Origin: Brugia malayi
Lineage: Eukaryota; Nematoda; Chromadorea; Rhabditida; Onchocercidae
Reading direction: 5' to 3'
NCBI RefSeq assembly: GCF_000002995.4
Contig: NW_025062475.1
Coordinates: 4,006,528-4,070,527 of the forward strand
DNA: 64,000 bases
This document shows, one piece after another, positions 25,701 through 54,016 of this stretch (position 1 is the first letter of the stretch; the number at the start of each line of letters is the position of its first letter). Under the pieces are notes generated by a model, which saw only the letters and a list, made by a program, of their open reading frames with translations, ran no database searches and was not told the DNA's origin. A program made the position numbers and the translations under genes.

Positions 25701-28435
25701 GAAAGATTTAGGATCATCACAATCATCACAAATAGGATGTTCTAGTGTCAAAGAAACAGTCCCTTGCTTCCTTTTCTCGTTATCTTCTAATTTTCTGAAA
25801 AAATACTTTCTACATGAACTGAATTCTTTAAAAATAACATTTAAGAAAACAAAGACACCTCATTCCGTTGCTGCCTAAATTATACAGTGTTAGATAAAAC
25901 TATTAACTTTTTAGAATAAGATAATGTCACTGATAAAAAATCGCGCTATGAAATATTCTCAAAAAAGCCATAAAAATAATGTTAACAAAAGTGTAATCCT
26001 GAAACTGTGTTATCTCAAACATAGATACAGAAGAATACTTATAAACCTATCAGATCTTAAACGACAAAATTTGTGGTGAAAATGGGTAAAGGAATGCACA
26101 CTGATGATCTCGACAAAAATTTCAAAAAGTATAAAGATATTTTCATTCAAATTGCTAAATTGAAATTCAGTGATTGGAAATCTTGTAAATTTACCTCGAA
26201 TTTATATCGACATCAAAACCAAATCGCGTGAAGAACTGATCGAAAAATATCTGATCATACTTAGTTATATGCAGTACCTACAGCAGCAAACTATTAAACT
26301 AGTAACTCAATAACAAATAAAAATTTCCAAAAAGAGTTGAGTTTGATTAAATTACCAATCGCTTTAAAGAGTTGACAGATCCCAAATAAACTAATGCACG
26401 AAGGTCGCAATTGAGCCATGTAAAGTCTTCCAAATTTTTTAGTTTTGGAAACAGTTCCCTTAAATTCCATTTTTTAGACGGTCCCTATAAAAATACAGTT
26501 AAAGATCAGGAAATTAGCAGTTTCAAGAGTCTTCACCAGAGAATGATAAATAGATAATTTCGTATCCAAAATCATTTGTGCCAGCTAAAGTTTAAGGACG
26601 AACATTATATATAGATCCTTTGTTCTTTTTTTTTTTTAAAAAAAAAAAAATCATTTTAAAAACACTGAAACAAAGATCACTTGAAACGAGGTCAAAGGCA
26701 ACAATTAAATTTTTTGAGAAGGGTAAAAACAGCAATCAAAACATTGCTCACTCACCTTTGGTATCATAGTTCCAAGATCTAAAACCGTAAGATATTCTGC
26801 ACGAGTCATGGCTACTTCAGCAACTGTTTTTTCGCGCAATATACCACACCAACTTCGCAAAGCTAACAAATCTTTCATATCGAATAATATTTGACGCATA
26901 AATGCGTCAAAACTTTTCCGTGCTGTAGATGTTTCACCCCAACAACAATTGTAGCACAACATTAGCTGCAAAAATTTTTTTCTGATCCCAGCTTTCTTCA
27001 TCACTTCAAATTTTCCTTAAATTAATTATTTATTAATAATTCATATACCTTCTCGACATCCAGCAATCCAAGGTCAGTTAATGAAGAAATGTTAGCATCA
27101 GCCCAATGTAAAAAAGATATAATCCGAATGAAAACAAACTGGAAATCATTCTCGACTGCATCGTTGTAATTATTCCACAAAGCTCGAATTTCACGAAAAT
27201 AACTCTGAAAATGTGGATTATGAATAATTTTAGTATTAAGGAAAATATTCGCAAGAAAAGATTTCTTTTCATTTAGATTATTGTTCAAATATTTGAATTA
27301 TTATACTAAAATCATCGATCATTTACTATATCTCTAACATTAGATCTGAAACAGGCATAACTTCTCAATATAAACATACTGGAACAGCTATTTCACGAGC
27401 AATGTCCAACATTTCGAGACCACCATTTTTACCACGTCGGCATAATTCGTTTCCTGAAAAAAAAAAAAAAATAAAAGCTAAAATTATTAAATTTAGGATG
27501 ACTATAACGCAAAAACGCTTAAAAGTTACAAAACATACGTATAGCAAGATAGAGATTCATATTTCGCAATGCTTGCAGCTTAGCAAGTGGTCGTAACAAA
27601 TCGAATCCGATATAAAGATAGAGCTCCCAAGGAATGAACAAACCATTTGGATCAAAGACAATTTTAAAATTATTAGCAATTCCTGAAACATATAAGCATA
27701 AAATCAATTCAATAAATAGCTGCGACAAATAATTAAGAACCATTCGCAGTGAGAAAACATAAGAAATAAGCAATTTTTAAAAAGAATCACTTGTTCAAAT
27801 TCCGTTTTCTTCTAATCATACATAATATTGTAAAAATGTGAGTTTATGAAAACATCTAAGACGATTACATCTCTCGGGTTTTTTTTTTTTTTTTTTTTTT
27901 TTGTAATTTATTTTCCATAAATTTCCTTCAAAATCTGAGCAAGATTATAAAATGCGGAAAAAATTCATCAGATAATGAGAAATTTCAAAAATCTCAACCT
28001 AATATACAAGTCCACATTTTGTTAATCACATACTTGTTTTATTATAAAATATCTAAAAAAGATACCCGTTGTACTGCAACACTGTTGATTCGAAAGTTGA
28101 AGCAAACTTCTTTCTTTTTCTTGATTAAAGTAAGATTCATGTGACTTCTTTTCTTCTCCTTGTATACAGTATAACAACTTATTATCCGAAATATTCTGTA
28201 AACTTTAAAACTATTAAAATTTTTAAGGGATAGAACTAAAATAATAACCATTGCAATTAGTTCTGGTATTCATCAAAGTTTTATTGCAAATACCTTTTGA
28301 TTGCATTTACATGAAATTTTAATCAATACAAACTTGTAAAGCAGCACTGTTGGGAGGGAACTGATTAAGTACAACAATATCGATGTCTTCAGATAATTCT
28401 GGAATTGAACTCGATGATGACGCTTCTCCAAGCAT
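19744..28435 (-). CDS. Large multi-exon protein, not recognised
   Basis: I do not recognise this gene. Minus-strand exons joined by phase are 28435-28334, 28195-28066, 27682-27539, 27453-27380, 27204-27049, 26965-26756, 26584-26537, 26484-26356, 26277-26195, 25794-25518, 25454-25316, 25062-24974, 24709-24499, 23986-23832, 23659-23578, 23424-23248, 22949-22849, 22671-22460, 21588-21495, 21421-21305 and 20042-19988, with a last part from 19744. The start chosen is MLGEASSSSSIPELS. The body is alpha-helical looking, without transmembrane segments or catalytic motifs, for example LRPLAKLQALRNMNLYLAI and LELLDIAR-type leucine spacing, as in HEAT-like scaffolds. The C-terminus is acidic and Ser-rich (DDSESEDSES, KESSDEEW), common in nuclear proteins. 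Exon 24709-24499 appears to carry one extra base. The phases at 23248 and 22949 disagree, so an exon may be missing. The C-terminal end is uncertain. Confidence 0.6.
24499..24709 (-). other. Exon with apparent +1 frameshift in the large unrecognised gene
   Basis: The preceding exon enters in phase 0, reading YQHSLLNLATPKKKFSIGF and then PKEICANI. Downstream, protein-like sequence continues one base later (IAYRTEVLCRFWKAI, then MDAERFGVLMDLFFFSDF) and ends in phase 0 at a GTGAAG donor that fits the next exon. The exon length is 211 nt, one more than a multiple of three. The change must fall near the ATATAAAACC homopolymer around 24620-24640. It may be an assembly error or a real lesion. Confidence 0.5.
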
Positions 28436-28764
28436 TTTTTTTCTCGATATTTTTTGAAGGATACGGACCAGAATTCTTAAATAGAACTAAGACTGAATTA
28501 TTTTTGAAGTACCAAGAAGACTTCGTCATATATAAATTATATCCAATGGAATTTCTCGAAATTACAAAACATAAGCGATGAAAAGGTATATAAAGAGGAA
28601 CTAAACATCAAATTATTATAAGTTTCATAATAAAATGGCAGAATCGTTATTTACAATTAAAATTTTACAAAAATTATTGCATATGGAACTCAATGTCGTG
28701 CAAAAATTACTGCTTAGTGAAAAAAAAATACCTCAAATGTTTTGAAGACTTTAATTTACATCAA

Positions 28765-28905
28765 GTTCCACTGAATTCCTTGCCGAACACCGAATACTTG
28801 ATCACTGAAGCACAGAATGGCATCCTGAACACTGCCGTAGCTATCGGCGATTTCAGTCATCCCAAACAGTTTGGTGACCTATGACACCGAACACCTGATG
28901 GCTTG
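28765..28905. other. Local GC-rich island, no gene assigned
   Basis: Base composition changes sharply here from AT-rich to roughly balanced, for about 140 bp, and includes two related CCGAACACC motifs. The plus strand is open over 63 codons (28693-28884) and on the minus strand no frame stays open. The composition is like a coding exon, but I recognise no protein. It could be a decayed exon, a noncoding RNA or a CpG-like promoter element. Confidence 0.3.
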
Positions 28906-29339
28906 TTTTGCCTGAAAGTTTAAATTTAAAAGATATCACGTGAAAATCACAATATGTCATTTAGTCTAATATAATTACGCTTGACAACGTAAAAATTCAA
29001 AAAGTCTCTGGAATGCTTATCATGCACAATGAACTACAAAATAAGGTATTCAGCAATACAGACTATAAACAATTCTTTTAATTGAATTGAAATCATTAAT
29101 ACAACTGATGAAGTGCAAAATTGTATAATTTTTTCTTCTTAAAAAAAAAGATTATTACAGAATGGAAAAACCAATAAAACTATTTTTATGGAAGATCCGA
29201 GAAAAAGTTAGAATATTCATATATATCAAAGGAGAATATGAATAATATCTGCCTTGGAATCTTTCATAGCTTAGTTTAGAGTTAAAAGATAATGAATGCT
29301 ACTTATTTCGGTTTGAATAAAACTTAACAGTATGAAGAC

Positions 29340-29412
29340 TAACAATATCAACACTGTCACATTAAGTGATATCAACACTGTCACATTGAGTGATATCATC
29401 ACTGTCACGTTA
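29340..29412 (+). repeat. 24-bp tandem repeat, 3 copies
   Basis: ATATCAACACTGTCACATTA plus AGTG repeats three times with a few substitutions in the last copy. Confidence 0.85.
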
Positions 29413-29780
29413 ATTTATCATTGTATATTCTATAAAATGACACGCACCATAATTAAAAAGCCAAGAGCCTAGGAACACTAATGTGCCCATTAAAAAAATG
29501 TTTTGTTGAAACTCTAAACGGGACGACTGGCACTTTGCGGTTAACTATTATTGCGAAGTTCCATGAAGTTAAAAGATTTAAATTCCATTCCATTTATCGC
29601 CGATTATTTGTTCCATCTTCAATTATCGATTTTTGCCATTGACCTTTTATAGTATCAATTGATTTAGCAAGTTATTAAATCTTTTGAGATCTGAGATAAG
29701 TACACAAAGATGATAAAATGTCGTTTTTTTTTCTTTTTTACGAAGTTTCAAAGTTAAACTTATATTATTGATATTATTTC

Positions 29781-29782
29781 AG
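29781..29782 (+). promoter_or_regulatory. Likely trans-splice acceptor of naa-80
   Basis: TATTATTTCAG ends 22 nt before the ATG at 29805, with no coding sequence upstream. Confidence 0.55.
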
Positions 29783-29804
29783 ACTAAATTTGATGATGTA
29801 AATA

Positions 29805-31140
29805 ATGTTCAGTGAGCAGTATATTCTTGTACCATTGACAGAGAAGAAAAATCTTTGTTCCGAATGTATCGAATTATTAAATCAAGTTAGTTTGTTTTTA
29901 AATTTCATTCAAATTTCTTCACATTTCGTTTTCATGAAAATTTAAGATGAAATGTAACGTCAGGAATGGCCACGAAGTGTAGGTGCACGTGAGAATACAT
30001 TACGTAAATCGCTTAATTCATCACCTCCGATGTCATTTATTATGGTTGATAAAAAAACTAATGAATTGGTGGGTCATGCTAGATTATGTCCACTTTTGGC
30101 AGTATCGCAAAGTTGTTGGATTGAATCCGTTATTATTGATAGCAATTTAAGAGGTAAAGGTTTGGGATGTTGGCTAATGGCACAGCTAGAAGATGAAGCC
30201 AGGAAGTTCGGATTCAAGAAAGTAAGTTACATTTATGATTACTTTTAAGTTTCAAAAATTTCATTCTCAGCAAATTATAAGTAGTGATAGTGCTGTGAAG
30301 TAGTTTTGCACAGAAACATTGCTGTTTGCGGGAAATTTGCATAAAATAATGTCAATATTTAAATTTCTTTTAGGCTTATTTATCCAGTGAAAATAGACAG
30401 GCATTTTATGCAAAATGTGGTTATGCAACTTGTGAACCAGTGCTTAATGTTGGTGCTAATGCGGCCTTGTTTGAAAGATTCAATTTGGGAGGATATTTCT
30501 CTTCAGCTGTTGATGGATCTACCTCTAATGTATGTTGAATGTTTTTGATTTAGATTCATTTTCAGTCTGGGATGATTTTTTAGGACAAGTTTTTGTCAAT
30601 TTCATTTATAGAATTTCACTTCTTTTCTTGATAACTTTTCTGCATAGGAACTTATTTAGAATGTCGAAAATGTAACTGAATCACTTCAAAATATGCAATT
30701 AGTCTCTTAGCATCTGTAATCATATCATTCTTAGCAGGGTGATTGGCATAGCTAATTTGAATTTGTTGATATATCTTCAAAATACAAAAGTGCAAATTTA
30801 ATTTGAATTTTTAAGCAACTAACCATTTTCGAAAACCTCGATTTAATGACGGTATAAAATCACTGTTTTTACTACTCATTCTTTAAGTATTATAAATTTT
30901 ACGAAATTAAATGTATTAGTTTAGTAAGAACCAAATTTTTTGCAGGAACGAATTACTCGAATTAATTCATCGAAACCTAGTAATTCCTGTGTATCTGCTC
31001 TTCCATCCGAAAAAAGCTTATTATTCCCACCACCAGCTCCTCCTCCTCCTCCTCCTCCTTTCGGAATATCAGTATTATCATCCGGTGAAGCATCAAAATT
31101 TGATGGCAAAAAAGTTCATTATATGTTTAAAATACTTTAG
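29805..31140 (+). CDS. naa-80: NAA80/NAT6-like actin N-terminal acetyltransferase
   Basis: Four exons, all phase 0: 29805-29885, 29964-30221, 30374-30529 and 30946-31140 (690 nt, 229 residues). A GNAT fold is visible: the NQEWPRS start as in NAT6 (QWPRS), the strand [12 protein letters not shown], acetyl-CoA motif [14 protein letters not shown] with the R-x-x-G-x-G type loop at about residues 90-95, and a motif B region with [14 protein letters not shown]. Exon 4 encodes a proline run [13 protein letters not shown] at about 193-203, then a short C-terminal strand [10 protein letters not shown]. Vertebrate NAA80 has the same plan: GNAT domain, a polyproline loop that recruits profilin-actin, and a final aromatic-containing strand. 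The known role of NAA80 is acetylation of the processed acidic N-terminus of actin in the cytosol. Identity rests on domain order and the polyproline feature, recalled rather than searched. A polyadenylation signal lies at 31339. Confidence 0.85.
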
Positions 31141-31338
31141 TATTTTTAAATACATTGTTTTCATTGATACCTTAGTAGCTTAATGGTTCTGTTTGTGTCT
31201 TTCTTACATTTGCTCATCATTTATTTTATCATTTGATGTCCTTTTGCTGTTGTACACTTAGTGATACTTATAAAATTACAATTTTTTTTTTATATGGTGC
31301 TGAATTATTGCAAAAATTTTTCCTTTTGCTTTCTACTT

Positions 31339-31344
31339 AATAAA
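31339..31344 (+). terminator. Candidate polyadenylation signal of naa-80
   Basis: AATAAA about 200 nt after the TAG of naa-80. Confidence 0.5.
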
Positions 31345-32582
31345 TTTTTCTTAGTTTCATTTTTCATGCAGCCAGCACTTGAAGTTCTTAAATAGTGATC
31401 ATTAGAGGAAACTGAGCTTTATTTTACTTATTTAAAAAACATCTGTGCTAAATGAGATGCTAGCAATTATTCAGTTCAGCGAATTTCTTGCTTAATGAGA
31501 AGCAATTTTGTACACATATGTTTGGGAAAAAAAAAGAAAATGCTATTCAGTACCAATTGTTAAATCAATTTATTTATATTCGGTTAATATCAATTTAATA
31601 TTTTCTTCCTGATTGATTGTAAGTGACAAAAAGAACAAATTTTTAGTTTCTTCTGCTGTTTTAGTTTCCAAATATTATCGTTTCTTCGATATAACAACTT
31701 TCGAATTTAGCGAGAAAGAGCTTGATTTTTGCTTTTTTTTTTTAAAAAAAAAAGATCTTTTGATCAAATAGAATGTTTCAATTGTTTTAATATTATATTA
31801 CACTATATTTTACTCATTTAATATATTTTTATTAAGTTTCACACATGAAAAAAAAAGATTTTTTGTTAATCATTATTTCAGTAATCAATTATAAAATGAT
31901 CTTTTTTCTTCTTAGTAATATGAAAATGTTGAAGAAAAGCTAACGCAATGAACCTGGTTCTATCAATTTGATGATGTTTAGGATCTTTAAGTTAGAGCAA
32001 GTGGGCTTAAAGACCCTAAGCTTATATTAGAAAACAGCAATTTCGCGGATATAATTAAATCAGGGAGTAATACAACAAGTGTGGTCGCTGTCCCATCATC
32101 GAAAGTGACTTTAAACTACTTTTACATCCATTCTACTACTGCTTAGCAGCATTTAAAAAAATTCTTTTTTTTTTATTTATGGTATTATTGAATTGCTGCC
32201 GTGCTTCTATAATAATTTTGTCTTAAAAATAATTCTGTCATTTTTGTAAACATGAGAGAGAGAGAGAGAGAGAGAAATTATCTCTAAGTTTATTAAGAAA
32301 TTATTAAAATAATGTCAAAATTATTTTATCTGCTGCAAGATATTTTTGTAAAAAAGTGATCAAAAAACAAAAAAGATATATGATATTCTTACATAGTATT
32401 TACTTCATTTAAAAACTTTGAAATTGTCAAAAAAAAGAGAAAAACTTTCTTTACTCATAATTTCTTCTGTGTTATTTTCATGCAAATTTTCAGGTAAATA
32501 TTATTAGATGAGAAATCGGAAAAAAAAAAAAAGAAATCTTTGTCTCTTAAAATGTCTATTATTCCTTGAATGGAAAAGAAAA

Positions 32583-32645
32583 CGAAATTTCATTTCCATT
32601 CCACATTTCAGGACGAAATTTCATTTCCATTTCATATTTCAGAAT
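32583..32645 (+). repeat. 31-bp direct repeat, 2 copies
   Basis: CGAAATTTCATTTCCATT followed by a variable middle and ATTTCAG occurs twice in tandem. Confidence 0.75.
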
Positions 32646-34237
32646 GCTGTAGAATGTTAGGAAAACAAAAAATTTTTACTACAAAAAAGAAAAAAATAAG
32701 GTGTATATAAATAAAAAATAAGTATAGAATATCAATCTGTTTTTTTTTTTTTTTTTTTTTTAATTTTCAGCGCATTTCATTAAGAGAATTCACATCGTAA
32801 ACTATTTATTAATTTAACCTTGATGACCTCAATAAAACATGAAAATATTTAAATTTATGCAATCTAAACAAATATTTAAAATCATTAATGTTTTCTTAGA
32901 AATATTTCATTTATCATTGTTGCATGTAAACTTAGTCATTAAGCTCACTCATTAAATTTAACTATTTATTGCAATATTAATTCAAATTGCTCATTTCACT
33001 ATGAATTTTTCATTTCTATTTTAAAAATTATGCACTTTCATCCTATTATACATTCTGCTCTTTTCATTTTTTTTTTTTTTTAAATTTTTCAGAACTTTAA
33101 CAAATTTTTGTTTAGTAGTATTTCTATATATTGAAATATTTATTTTGGTTATTGTTTCATGCATGTATTTTCAGATGAAAAAATTTGCTAATTTCGAACT
33201 ATTCTGTTTGTGTTTTTTTATTTTATTTTACTTTATTTATTGTATTTACTTCACATTTTAATTTATTGTATCTAAAATTTGAAGAAATTTGCAGCTAAAC
33301 TAAGCCATAAAAATTAATCTCAATCGATTTCTATAATTTGTGAAATTCTAAAATTAAACTAAATTTATAAATTTAATTTTATTAATTTGACAGTAGACGA
33401 ATATTTATTATAAAAGTGTTATGATGACTGATATTATAAGGCAATTATTAGAGAATATTATGGTTAGAGTGAATTATTTGTTAAGAAAAAATTTGTATTT
33501 GCTTATTTAAAATTTTAATTTAGAAAATATTTCTGTGATATAAAAAAAAAAAGAAAAATTGAATTATTTTTATTATAAAATTATTTTAATCCTTCTATCA
33601 CAACGAAAAACTTTTCAATTTAGAAGAAAGTTTTTTTCTTCTCAACTTTAACCATGTTTTTTGAATAGTTTCTTTTTTTTTTGTTTCAATTTTTTTTTAA
33701 AATGGAAAAAAGTAAAACGAATGCTTTTCATCAGACATATAAAGTGTTGAAATGAATTTTTCATGCTCACTTAATAGTAGCAATTTTTTAGTTCAGAAAG
33801 AATGTAAATTATAGTACTTTGGCTTAGCTATTAAAATTAAACATTTTTTAACTTTTATTCATTTTCAAAAAAAAAAAAGAAAAAGAAAAAAGTTATGGCT
33901 GATAATATCTAATTACAATTATATAGAATTTTTAGAACTTTGATAATTTATACCATTAATAAAATTTGCTTCAACAAATAAAATTGATCATTTCCTATTA
34001 CACTAATATTTTCGATTAACTAATAAAAATTAACTTATTGATTTTTAAAAACTTACTGTGAAATAAATCATCAAAAAAAAATCTGAATTAACAAGTTAAT
34101 CATTTATATTAAAAAAAAAATTTTTTTTTTTAAACTAGGAAAGATCAATTCAATCGAATTATTAAAAAATTACAAAGATTGATTCAATTGATCTCATTGC
34201 TATTCATTCTCCTTTTTTGCATCTAAAATATTAACAT

Positions 34238-34512
34238 ACTAATATTATTATCATCATCATCATCATCATCATCATGTCATCATCACCATCATCATCAGTC
34301 ATCATCATCATCATCATCATCATTATCAGTCATCATCATCACCATCATCATCAGTCATCATCATCATCATTATCAGTCATCATCATCATCATCATCATCA
34401 GTCATTATCGTCATCACCATCATCATCATCATCAATCGTCATCATCATCATCATCATCAGTCATCATCATCATCATTATCAGTCATCGTCATTATCATCA
34501 TCATCAATTATC
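34238..34512 (+). repeat. (TCA)n microsatellite with interruptions
   Basis: Long TCA array broken by TTA, CCA, GTC and CGTC variants. Frames through it give Ser, Ile or His runs and are artefacts. Confidence 0.9.
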
Positions 34513-36819
34513 AGTTACAAAGATATTTTAAAATATGTTTGTTTACTCAAATTTAAACATGTTTATTTACTCAGATAGCAAAATGCGCTTACTCATCCAA
34601 TTATTAACCGCGTGACTTTCTGCTGTTATTCCTTCATACTAACATAAAAGCGGAAGAAATTTAAATTTGTAATCGTTATGCATTTAAATGATGTATGAAA
34701 CTTTATTAGCTCAAAATTTTGGTAATGAAATTTGCCACAAATGTGCTCTAAATTTACAATTGTGTTGCAAAATTTAAAAAAAAATAAACAAATTTCGAAT
34801 TGTAATTTTGTCATCCTTTACATCAGCAATATTTTATTGTATTTTATAAAAGAAAAAAAATTGAAATTATCAGAATAAAAGAAAAGAAGCTCAAATTATT
34901 TTCTTTTATCAAATCTCAAAAAAAAAAAGAAAAGAGAGAGAGGGAAAGAGAAAAAAAGCGAAATCTAATTCATTGTTGTTACAGCACTTCAAATTTTTTT
35001 CTCAAGTATTTCGTCTTGATGACATTCTTGTGAAATATTTATTCTGTCAAAGTTTAATCGTTCTCAAAAAATTATCATCCAAAGCAATATGCAGAGAAAG
35101 ATTTTAATTTAATAATTAATATAATTAAATATTGTTTTGAAATTTATATTTTGGATTAATTTAATTTTAATTAAATCTATGAAATGCATTCATTTTGTTG
35201 TTGTAACAAACAATTTTTAGCCTCTTAGCTCAATTAATTCTATCAAAAAAGTTTGCTTTCTCAGTTTAAAGTGAGTTATTGATATGGTAGAATTGATAAG
35301 ATAATAATAATTCATTCTGTGATCAAAGATTTCATTTGTAATTAGCTTAATATGAATTTTAATCGAAATAACTTGAAAATTGCGAGCTTTATATAGCAAA
35401 TTATATAATTTGGATGAATGCTTAAATTCTTTCTTATTCCATTTTCATTCCCACTTAATCATTTTTCTCAAACAATTTTTGGAATTGAAAATTGTTAATA
35501 ATAAGATGATTGTGTTTTATTCTAAAAGATTTCAACAAATGATTCGAAAAAGAAGCAAAGACTTTATTTAGTCTCAGAATTCTTTTTGGATGACATTTTT
35601 TTAAAAAAAAGCAGTTTTGAAAAAATTTAAAAAAAAAATTTTTGTCGATGAAAATGTGACAAACACTATAAAGTAAATTATAATGTAATTTATAAGTATT
35701 TTATAAATAATTTATATGTAATTAAATAAGTAATTAAGTAAGTTTAAAAATTGTTCACAAATTATTCATACATCCATTTTGTCTTATTAAACTAATTAGT
35801 CTAATAATTTTCATTCATTTTGAATAGCAAAAATTTAATGATACAGTATTTTTGATATATTTAATTAATAAATGATCGATTTTACAGTGAAACAAAATCA
35901 AAATTTTAATCAATAAGAAACTTTCACTTTTTTATAATTAATTTTGTGAAAAAAACAGAAAAAATAGCATTCGTATATGTATATTAAAAGAAAAAAGCGA
36001 TTGATATCTGCTAGCAAAATTTTTTTACAATTTAATTTATTTAAATAAATATCTCTTTTTTCTTATTTTTTTGCTAATCATGATTTATTCATTTAGTAAA
36101 ACTTAAGTTTATGCTTGAGTTATAAAAAATGAATAATTACAGGGTCAATTTTCAATAACTTATAATTATTTTAGATTAAAAAAAATAAATCATTATTACA
36201 TCGTAGAAAAAAAGAACGCAAAAATTTATGTTCTTAGTTTTGCTGAAAGAATAAAAATTTCTTCATCAATCATAAAAATGAATTTGGTCTTAGAATTAAA
36301 AATAATAAAATAATGCTAACACTTTTGAAGCTTTGGTTAAAACTCACTCAACAACAAAAGAAGCATTTCTTGAAATCTAACTGAATGCATTTATCTTTCT
36401 TTTCTTTCCTTTTTTGAAAAAAAGATTTTAGTTTAAATTAACTGATCAATCCAAATTAGAATAAAGTTTGGAATAATTATCATTATTAATGCTTATTTAA
36501 TCTTAGCTATTTTAATTTCAAATTCATATTTCAATCTAATTTTCCAAAACAAATTTTATGCTTGTTATTTTTATAAACTTGTCCAACTTTAGCTTGGCTT
36601 GTTTAAGCTTTTTCCTTTGTCTTCTACTCTTAACTAAATCTATTCTTTTAGCCAAATAGAAAAAAAAAAGAAAGAGCTGCTTTATTTCAATCATTTTGAA
36701 ATTAATTGAAACCGTTCATAGGAGCACTTTTTCTATCACAAATTCATTCCTTACAAAGCTCTTCCAAATTATTGCTATTTATTTAATTGATTTTTGCTTC
36801 AATTTTCTTAGCCAATGCA

Positions 36820-36850
36820 TTACTTGGCCAAGGATTTCTTGGCCAAGTAA
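36820..36850. repeat. Perfect palindrome with 12-bp arms
   Basis: TTACTTGGCCAA, a 7-nt loop GGATTTC, then TTGGCCAAGTAA. It is GC-richer than its surroundings and could form a stable hairpin in DNA or RNA. No gene is attached. Confidence 0.85.
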
Positions 36851-37819
36851 ACAGTATGGTACTATTTGTGTTATTTTGCTCTCAAATTCTGATGCAAGCA
36901 AAAATGCTAAAATAAGCCAAGATTTGATAATTATATTCGAAATTCTTCACATTAGTTAATAAATTAAATTCCTATTGTCTTCACGGATATTTTCTTATTA
37001 TTTATTCAACTTTAAAAGTCAGCAAACTTCAAATTTTGATTAATTTTAAATAAAATTGAAACAACTATTAAAAAAAAAATAAATAAAAATGTATCTGAAA
37101 GATATTGGAATTATTGTAAAAATGCCATTTTATATTAAAAACTTTTGAACAATGAAAAAAGAATTAAAATTGTTGCAAAATTTGTTGCAAAAAAAAAAAT
37201 GAAAGTTTAAAATTAATTTGCAATGTTTAACTGAAAAAAGATTGTTCATATTTCAAATCGATATTTCTACTTTAATTATTTTCAGCGTTAAAATTTTTAT
37301 TATAACTATTTTTTTTTTCTTGAATAAAACTTCCAAATAATTAAATTAAATATGAATGAGAAATATATACTAAACTGAGTGTTTCTACAGTAATTTAGGT
37401 GATTCAAAATAAATTTGTAATTCTAACCCATTTAGAATTTTAATAAAATTTCTGCACTTTTTTTTTCTTATAATTCTTGGTAGATCTTTCAATAACTCAG
37501 AATGGATTTAAAGTATACAACGAAATTTATGATTCGATCACTAAAATTAATCATTATGGGTATTTTTCGCATTTTTTTTTTGACCAAAATTTTATTAAAG
37601 GAATCAAAAGTGCATAAAGCGCAAAAATCCTGGTGATTTTTGATCTTATCTCATTTCATTATACTTATTTATCATTCTTATTAAATTTTTAATAAATTTA
37701 AACTTTCTGATATATGAATTTTAAAAAATATATGCATGTCAACTGCGCTTGAAGATTTCGCCTATTTCAAATTTGTACTTTGATAAATTCATAATTTTTT
37801 GTTAAATAATTTATATTTC

Positions 37820-37834
37820 AGCATGTCATTACAG
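37820..37834 (+). promoter_or_regulatory. Two alternative acceptors just upstream of glr-1
   Basis: TATATTTCAG ends at 37821 and CATTACAG ends at 37834, 15 and 2 nt before the start codon at 37837. Use of the first leaves a five-codon upstream frame (ATG at 37823) whose TGA overlaps the main ATG as ATGA; use of the second removes it. Confidence 0.45.
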
Positions 37835-37836
37835 AT

Positions 37837-53624
<15,788 letters not shown>

Positions 53625-54010
53625 ATGATATTTTTTTAAAATTTTGATTCATTGTACATATATAAATGTATATTTTATCTTATTTAACAAACAATTTACA
53701 ATAAGCATAGAAATGATAAAAATGATAATTTTGATAATATTTCTTTTAGCTAAATTTAATTTTGCTAAATTGCAAAGTTAATCATTTATATCGTAATACT
53801 TTTGTACTGTTTCATTATTCATTTAATTTAAAAATTTCTTAATTTTAAGCTAAATTATGGAAATTTATCAAAAAATTTTAGCAATATAATTTATTTGCAA
53901 GAAATTTTGTGCATATATTTTCTCATTCCCTTTCTTTCCCTTTTTTTTTTTAAACAATTAATTAGAAATAGTTGCTGTTGTTGAGGAAAAAGAAAAAAAA
54001 AATATAATTA

Positions 54011-54016
54011 AATAAA
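54011..54016 (+). terminator. Candidate polyadenylation signal of glr-1
   Basis: AATAAA about 390 nt past the TGA of glr-1. It is the first one I see downstream. Confidence 0.4.

Larger units (their letters stand above)
28437..29780. other. Divergent intergenic region between the unrecognised gene and naa-80
   Basis: This should hold both promoters. It contains a GC-richer island at about 28765-28905 and a three-copy 24-bp repeat at 29340-29412. No supported exon otherwise. Confidence 0.5.
31141..37819. other. Intergenic AT-rich region between naa-80 and glr-1
   Basis: No supported exon. The first 1 kb probably includes the naa-80 3' UTR; a GC-richer transcript-like stretch at 31930-32160 has no open frame of note. 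The region also holds A/T runs, a 31-bp two-copy repeat at 32583-32645, a TCA microsatellite, a perfect palindrome at 36820-36850 and, near 37820, the glr-1 promoter side. Confidence 0.55.

Noticed and set aside
30921..31109. Glycine-rich frame on the minus strand
   Set aside because: Antisense shadow of the polyproline exon of naa-80.
34274..34531. Open frame of Ser, Ile and His runs
   Set aside because: Product of the TCA microsatellite; no flanking exon structure.
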